From: Streptomyces sp. R28
GTDB lineage: Bacteria; Actinomycetota; Actinomycetes; Streptomycetales; Streptomycetaceae
DNA length: 64,000 nt
Direction: 5' to 3'
Assembly: GCF_041052385.1 (NCBI RefSeq)
Contig: NZ_CP163439.1
Span: forward strand, 10,219,001-10,283,000
The notes beneath the pieces are model-generated. The model saw nothing but the letters and a program-made list of their open reading frames with translations, was not told the origin of the DNA and did no database searches. The position numbers and the translations under genes are program-made. This document shows positions 60,142 through 64,000 of the stretch, one piece after another; position 1 is the first letter of the stretch; every line of letters starts with the position of its first letter.

Positions 60142-61901
60142 TGGACGACCTGCTGCCGCTGCTCGTCGCCGTACCGCTCCTCGGCGCCGCCCTCCTCGTC
60201 GCCGGCGGCCGCCGCCTGCCCCGTGTCCTCGCCGAGTCCGTGGGCTGTGCCGTCTCGGCGGGCACGGCCGGGCTCGCGATCGCGCTGCTGCTGAACTCCT
60301 CGCCGCCGATGGCCGAATGGGTCGGCGGGTGGACGCCGATCGAGGGCCGCGGCGTCGGCATCGTCCTGGTCGGGGACGGCGCGGGGCTCGGCATGGCGGC
60401 CCTGGCGTCCCTGCTGACCCTCGCGGCGCTGGCGTACTCCTGGCACTACTTCGAGGAACCCCCACGCCGGCACACCGGCTCGTTCCCCGCGCTGATGCTG
60501 CTCTTCCAGGCGGCCATGTGCGGGTTCGCGATCGCGGGCGACCTGTTCAACGCGTTCGTGTGGTTCGAGCTGATGAGTGTCGTCGCCTACGCGCTGACCG
60601 GGCACCGGATCGAGGAGGCCAAGGCCGTGCAGGGCGCGCTGAGCTTCGGGGTGGTCACCTCGCTCGGCGCGTACGCCATGCTGATGGGCATCGGCCTGCT
60701 CTACGCCCGCACCGGCGAGCTCGGCATGGCGCAGATCGGCCGCGGTCTCGACGTGCACGGGCCGCCGGACGCACTGGTCCTCGCCGCCTTCGTCCTCGTC
60801 CTGACCGGCCTGCTGGTCAAGGCGGCCGCCGTGCCCTTCCACTTCTGGCTCCCGGACGCACACGCCGTCGCCCCCACCCCCGTGTGCATGCTGCTGTCGG
60901 GTGTCATGGTCGAACTCGGCGTGTACGGCGTCTGGCGCGTGTACGGCACCGTCTTCGCCGGACCCGGCGGGATCCCGGCGGCCGACCTGGAGCGGGTGCT
61001 CGTCGTGCTCGGCTGCGTGACGGCGGTGATCGGCGCGGTCATGTGCTGGTACCAGCGGCACATCAAGCGGCTGCTGGCGTGCTCGACGGTCGCCCACACC
61101 GGGCTCTTCCTGATCGGCATCGGCGTACTGACACCGGAGGCAGACGACGGGGTCGCCTTGTACGTCCTCGGCCACGCCGGGGTGAAAGCCGCGCTGTTCG
61201 CCTGCACGGGCATCCTCCTCGACCGGTACGGCACCGTCGACGAACACGCGCTGCACGGGCGGGGCCGGGAACTGCGCGGTGTCGCCGTGCTGTTCGCGGT
61301 GGCCGGGCTCGCGCTCGCGGGACTCCCGCCGTTCGGGACGGCGTTCGGGAAGGCCGTCACGGAGGAGGCCGTGGGCGGCCCGCTCACCGTCCTGTACGTC
61401 GCCGCGACCGCGGTCACCGCGGGGGCGGTGCTGCGGGTCGCCGCCCGCGTGTTCCTCGGGCTCGGCCACCTGCCCGAGGAGGACACCGAGTACGAGACGA
61501 CCGGTGGCGGTGAGCGGCCCGAGACCCGGCATCGGCTCGGCCGGATCCCCGACACCATGACCGTGGTCCCCGCCCTGCTGCTCGCCGGTTCGCTCGCCGT
61601 CGGTGTGGCCCCCGGCTTCGGCGAGGCCGTGGCGCACGCCGTCAACGAGGCCGGGTCCGGCGGTGCCGTGGTGCCCGCACCGCACTGGAGCCCGGCCGGT
61701 GTGCTGCTGGACCTCGCTTCGACCGCGCTGGCCCTGGGCCTCGCGGCCCTGGCCGTGACCCGGCCGGGGTTCCTCACGCTCCCGGACCGGGCACGGCCGC
61801 TGCGGCGCCTGCAGTCCGGGCACGTCGGGGACTACGTGGCCTGGGTGCTGGTGGGCGCCACCGTGCTCGGCGCGCTGGCCCTGCCGGGCCTGCTGTCGTA
61901 G
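60141..61901 (+). CDS. mrpD: MrpD-like (NuoN/M-type) antiporter subunit
   Basis: A 586-residue protein with about 14-16 membrane helices in the proton-conducting antiporter (PF00361) family. Key segments include WFELMSVVAYALTGH with the conserved Glu, VKAAAVPFHFWLPDAHAVAP with the Lys and His of the proton path, and CSTVAHTGLFLIGIG. It starts one base inside the mrpC stop and is the last gene of the operon. It is the only large antiporter-type subunit here. Cation specificity (Na+, K+) is unknown. Confidence 0.9.
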   Translation: MDDLLPLLVAVPLLGAALLVAGGRRLPRVLAESVGCAVSAGTAGLAIALLLNSSPPMAEWVGGWTPIEGRGVGIVLVGDGAGLGMAALASLLTLAALAYSWHYFEEPPRRHTGSFPALMLLFQAAMCGFAIAGDLFNAFVWFELMSVVAYALTGHRIEEAKAVQGALSFGVVTSLGAYAMLMGIGLLYARTGELGMAQIGRGLDVHGPPDALVLAAFVLVLTGLLVKAAAVPFHFWLPDAHAVAPTPVCMLLSGVMVELGVYGVWRVYGTVFAGPGGIPAADLERVLVVLGCVTAVIGAVMCWYQRHIKRLLACSTVAHTGLFLIGIGVLTPEADDGVALYVLGHAGVKAALFACTGILLDRYGTVDEHALHGRGRELRGVAVLFAVAGLALAGLPPFGTAFGKAVTEEAVGGPLTVLYVAATAVTAGAVLRVAARVFLGLGHLPEEDTEYETTGGGERPETRHRLGRIPDTMTVVPALLLAGSLAVGVAPGFGEAVAHAVNEAGSGGAVVPAPHWSPAGVLLDLASTALALGLAALAVTRPGFLTLPDRARPLRRLQSGHVGDYVAWVLVGATVLGALALPGLLS

Positions 61902-61917
61902 GGGAGCCGCAGGGGGC

Positions 61918-62580
61918 TCAGGCCCCGTACACCACCTTCACCTCCTTGAAGCCGAGGGAGTGGAGCAGGCCTTCGAGCATGTCGGTGGTGTTGGTCTCGG
62001 CGCGTGCGGTCAGCCTGCTCTCCTTGGCCGCCTCGCCGATGTGCCTGACCGCCAGCTTCTGGACGGCCTGTTCGCTGTTCGGGTTGTCCGAGAAGAGATC
62101 GCCGAGACGGTCGAGGAGACCGCGCTGCTTGGAGACCGCGTAGGAGCGGTCGGGGTCCAGGGACGGTTTGCCGAGGGCGGCGTGCGGGAGACGGAGCGTT
62201 GCGGACGTACGGTCGTCATTGACCGTGACGTCGTCCTTACCGACCCTTCCGAGGTCGACATAGGCGTCCACGGTGCCCGCGCCGACGTACAGCGTGCGGG
62301 TGCCGCGGATCGCGTCGGGCAGGAACTTGGCGTCCTTCTCCAGATCCACGACGATCTGGAAGTTGCCGGAGGCGGCGTCGTAGCGGCTCATGTCCTGGAT
62401 GGACTGGAGCAGTGCGGGACCCGAACGGTCGTTGGTCTCGGTGCCGAACAGGTCCTTGAGGCCCGGGATCACGCTCAGCCTGATCCCGGCGAAGAAGACG
62501 ACGAGCACCAGGATCAGGGCGCTCACCACCTTCGCCCAGCCGGGCATGCGCTTGTTGATGCGCTTGATGGGAGTCGTCAT
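61918..62580 (-). CDS. DUF4230 membrane-anchored protein
   Basis: A 220-residue protein of the DUF4230 family. One N-terminal membrane helix (WAKVVSALILVLVVFFAGI, about residues 15-33) is followed by an extracytoplasmic domain (LLQSIQDMSRYDAASGNFQI through LGFKEVKVVYGA). Function unknown; the family is widespread in Gram-positive bacteria. ATG 62580 starts it. It converges on the mrpD gene and is divergent from the P450 gene. Confidence 0.85.
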   Translation of the reverse strand: MTTPIKRINKRMPGWAKVVSALILVLVVFFAGIRLSVIPGLKDLFGTETNDRSGPALLQSIQDMSRYDAASGNFQIVVDLEKDAKFLPDAIRGTRTLYVGAGTVDAYVDLGRVGKDDVTVNDDRTSATLRLPHAALGKPSLDPDRSYAVSKQRGLLDRLGDLFSDNPNSEQAVQKLAVRHIGEAAKESRLTARAETNTTDMLEGLLHSLGFKEVKVVYGA

Positions 62581-62724
62581 GTCGACGTTCCTCCTTCCCT
62601 GTTCAACCAAGTACCCCCAAATCCCTTGCCGGACCTGTCCGTTGGCCGATTGCCGCCACTGGCTGAGGCGGCAGCGGCGCACTAGCGTGGGGAACCGTCC
62701 GTACCGGCGCGTCTGGAGACCCGG

Positions 62725-63915
62725 ATGAGCGCAGACAGCACCTCTCGGCCGCTTCGCCCCATGCACCGCATCAGCCTCCCCGAGCCCGGACCGCCCCGGC
62801 TCGGCACCCTCGCCACGGGCACCCCGGTATGGCTCGTGACCCGGTACGCCGAGGTGCGGCAGGTGCTCATGGACCCTCGGTTCAACAGGAGTTCGCTGCA
62901 CGCGGCGGACGCCCCGCCCCTGCTCGTCGTACCGAACCTGCTCGACTCACCCGACGGGCTCGTCAACCAGGACGGTGCCGCCCACCAGATGCTGCGCGGC
63001 ACCGTGCAGCGGGCCTTCACGCCCCGGGCGATCGCGCGCTGGCGACCCTGGGTGGCCTCGGTGGTCGAGGCGCTCCTGGACGACCTCGCCGAACGGGACC
63101 GGCCCGCCGACATCATCGAGGGGTTCACGCGGCCGCTGCCCGTCTCGGTGATCTGCCGCCTGATGGGGCTGGAGCACGTGGAGAGCGAGCGCATCCGGCG
63201 CTGGGCCGATCACGCCCTGTCCGGTGGCGCCCACACCGCCGAGGAAGTCGGCCTGGCGATGCGGGAGTTCGGCGAGTTCGCCGGTCGGCTGGTGGCCGAG
63301 CGTCGGACGTCACCGGGCGACGACCTGGTGAGCGGGCTGGTCGCGGCGGGCGACGCACTCGGCATCGACGAGCGCCGACTGCTCACCCTGGTCTGCGGAC
63401 TGGTCGTCGCCGGGCACGAGACCACCATGACGGCGCTCGGCAACGCCGTCGTCTACCTCCTCACCGACGGGCAGGCGGCCTGGCCGGGGCTCGCCAAGGA
63501 CGCGGGGGCCGCGGCCACCGCGGCCGAACAGCTGCTGCGCACCATCCCGCTCAGCGAGGGCCGGGTCCTGCCCGGGCTGATCCGCCGCGCCGTCGAGGAC
63601 GCCGAGGTGGGAGGCGTGCTGATCCCGGCGGGCAGTGTGGTCGCTGTCCAGACCAACTCCGCCGGCCGAGACCCGGACGCCTTCCCACCCGGCGAACCCG
63701 ACCTCTTCGCCCCCCTGGCCTCGCCCGGCATCGCCTTCGGCGCCGGACCCCACCACTGCCTGGGCGCCTGGCTCGCCCGCCTGGAACTCGAACTCGCCCT
63801 GCACCGCCTCGCCGCCCGCTTCCCACGCCTGCGGGCCGAGTTCACCCCCGAGACCATCGTGTGGCGGGAGGGGCAGATGACGCGGAGCCCGCTCCGGTTG
63901 CCCGTGTCCTGGTGA
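62725..63915 (+). CDS. Cytochrome P450
   Basis: A 396-residue class I (soluble, ferredoxin-dependent) P450. The I-helix motif is VAGHETTMTALGN, with the acid-alcohol pair as Glu-Thr, the ExxR region reads EQLLRTIP, and the heme loop is FGAGPHHCLGAWLAR. It has no ferredoxin gene next to it and no fused reductase, unlike CYP102. Typical of actinobacterial CYP105/107-like clans that oxidise secondary metabolites or xenobiotics. ATG 62725 starts it after GGAGACCCGG. The window ends 85 bases after its stop. Confidence 0.9.
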   Translation: MSADSTSRPLRPMHRISLPEPGPPRLGTLATGTPVWLVTRYAEVRQVLMDPRFNRSSLHAADAPPLLVVPNLLDSPDGLVNQDGAAHQMLRGTVQRAFTPRAIARWRPWVASVVEALLDDLAERDRPADIIEGFTRPLPVSVICRLMGLEHVESERIRRWADHALSGGAHTAEEVGLAMREFGEFAGRLVAERRTSPGDDLVSGLVAAGDALGIDERRLLTLVCGLVVAGHETTMTALGNAVVYLLTDGQAAWPGLAKDAGAAATAAEQLLRTIPLSEGRVLPGLIRRAVEDAEVGGVLIPAGSVVAVQTNSAGRDPDAFPPGEPDLFAPLASPGIAFGAGPHHCLGAWLARLELELALHRLAARFPRLRAEFTPETIVWREGQMTRSPLRLPVSW

Positions 63916-64000
63916 GGCAATCCCCACACGCTCTCGCCCACACCTGAGCCGCAACGTTTCTGCCGAGGTCAGTAGCATGATTCCGCCACCCGGAATGATC

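Noticed and set aside
63977..64000. Start of a further gene at the right edge
   Set aside because: ATG 63977 opens eight codons, but no ribosome-binding site is visible and the window ends, so it cannot be supported.

Overview
The window is very GC-rich, has strong G/C bias at codon third positions, is packed with short gene overlaps (ATGA/GTGA) and carries family content typical of Streptomyces: DUF5999, DUF2470, ECF41-like sigma factor, MmyB-like XRE regulator, several P450s, ROK and LacI regulators, a DmdR/IdeR-type iron box, and the dispersed repeat containing GTCGCGCAGTTCCCCGCG. Gene order from about 29.5 to 42.5 kb looks like the S. avermitilis block that, from memory, carries CYP147B1 (sav584) and CYP102D1 (sav575). 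That comparison was not run.

Layout. 0-6.4 kb: a medium-chain oxidoreductase, an SDR relic, a MoxR/vWA pair, a decayed TetR gene and an FtsX-type ABC exporter. 6.6-9.4 kb: a membrane protein preceded by two overlapping mini-ORFs, and an FAD oxidoreductase with a C-terminal Rieske domain. 9.4-25.2 kb: a complete L-rhamnose locus. Isomerase, kinase, fused aldolase/lactaldehyde dehydrogenase and LutABC lie leftward. An ABC importer, mutarotase, secreted beta-propeller protein and LacI regulator lie rightward. Promoter-like and LacI-box-like sites sit between the two arms. Together they would take exogenous rhamnose to DHAP and pyruvate. 25.2-29.5 kb: peptidase-like hydrolase, PIG-L deacetylase, sigma factor, DUF5999 and a cysteine-rich pentapeptide-repeat protein. 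29.5-42.6 kb: two paralogous CYP102-like P450 genes flanking regulators, an iron-box gene, a lactonase-like propeller, a FUSC protein, an erythromycin-esterase-like protein and an FBP protein. The reductase-fused P450 has a single-base frameshift. 42.6-52.2 kb: kinase-like protein, ROK regulator, two SDRs, a candidate structured RNA with terminator, a frameshifted FUSC gene, HAD, PHP and a secreted GH16 glucanase. 52.4-57.1 kb: TauE-type permease, then an oxidoreductase/NTF2 operon separated from an XRE regulator by an IS110-family element. 57.1-62 kb: VanZ protein and an Mrp-like antiporter operon without a visible MrpA large subunit. 62-64 kb: DUF4230 protein and a third P450.

Three genes are clearly broken or decayed (SDR relic, TetR, and the group formed by CYP102 and FUSC, both with apparent one-base deletions). 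The last two could also be sequencing errors. No tRNA, rRNA, CRISPR array, replication origin or full antibiotic gene cluster was seen.
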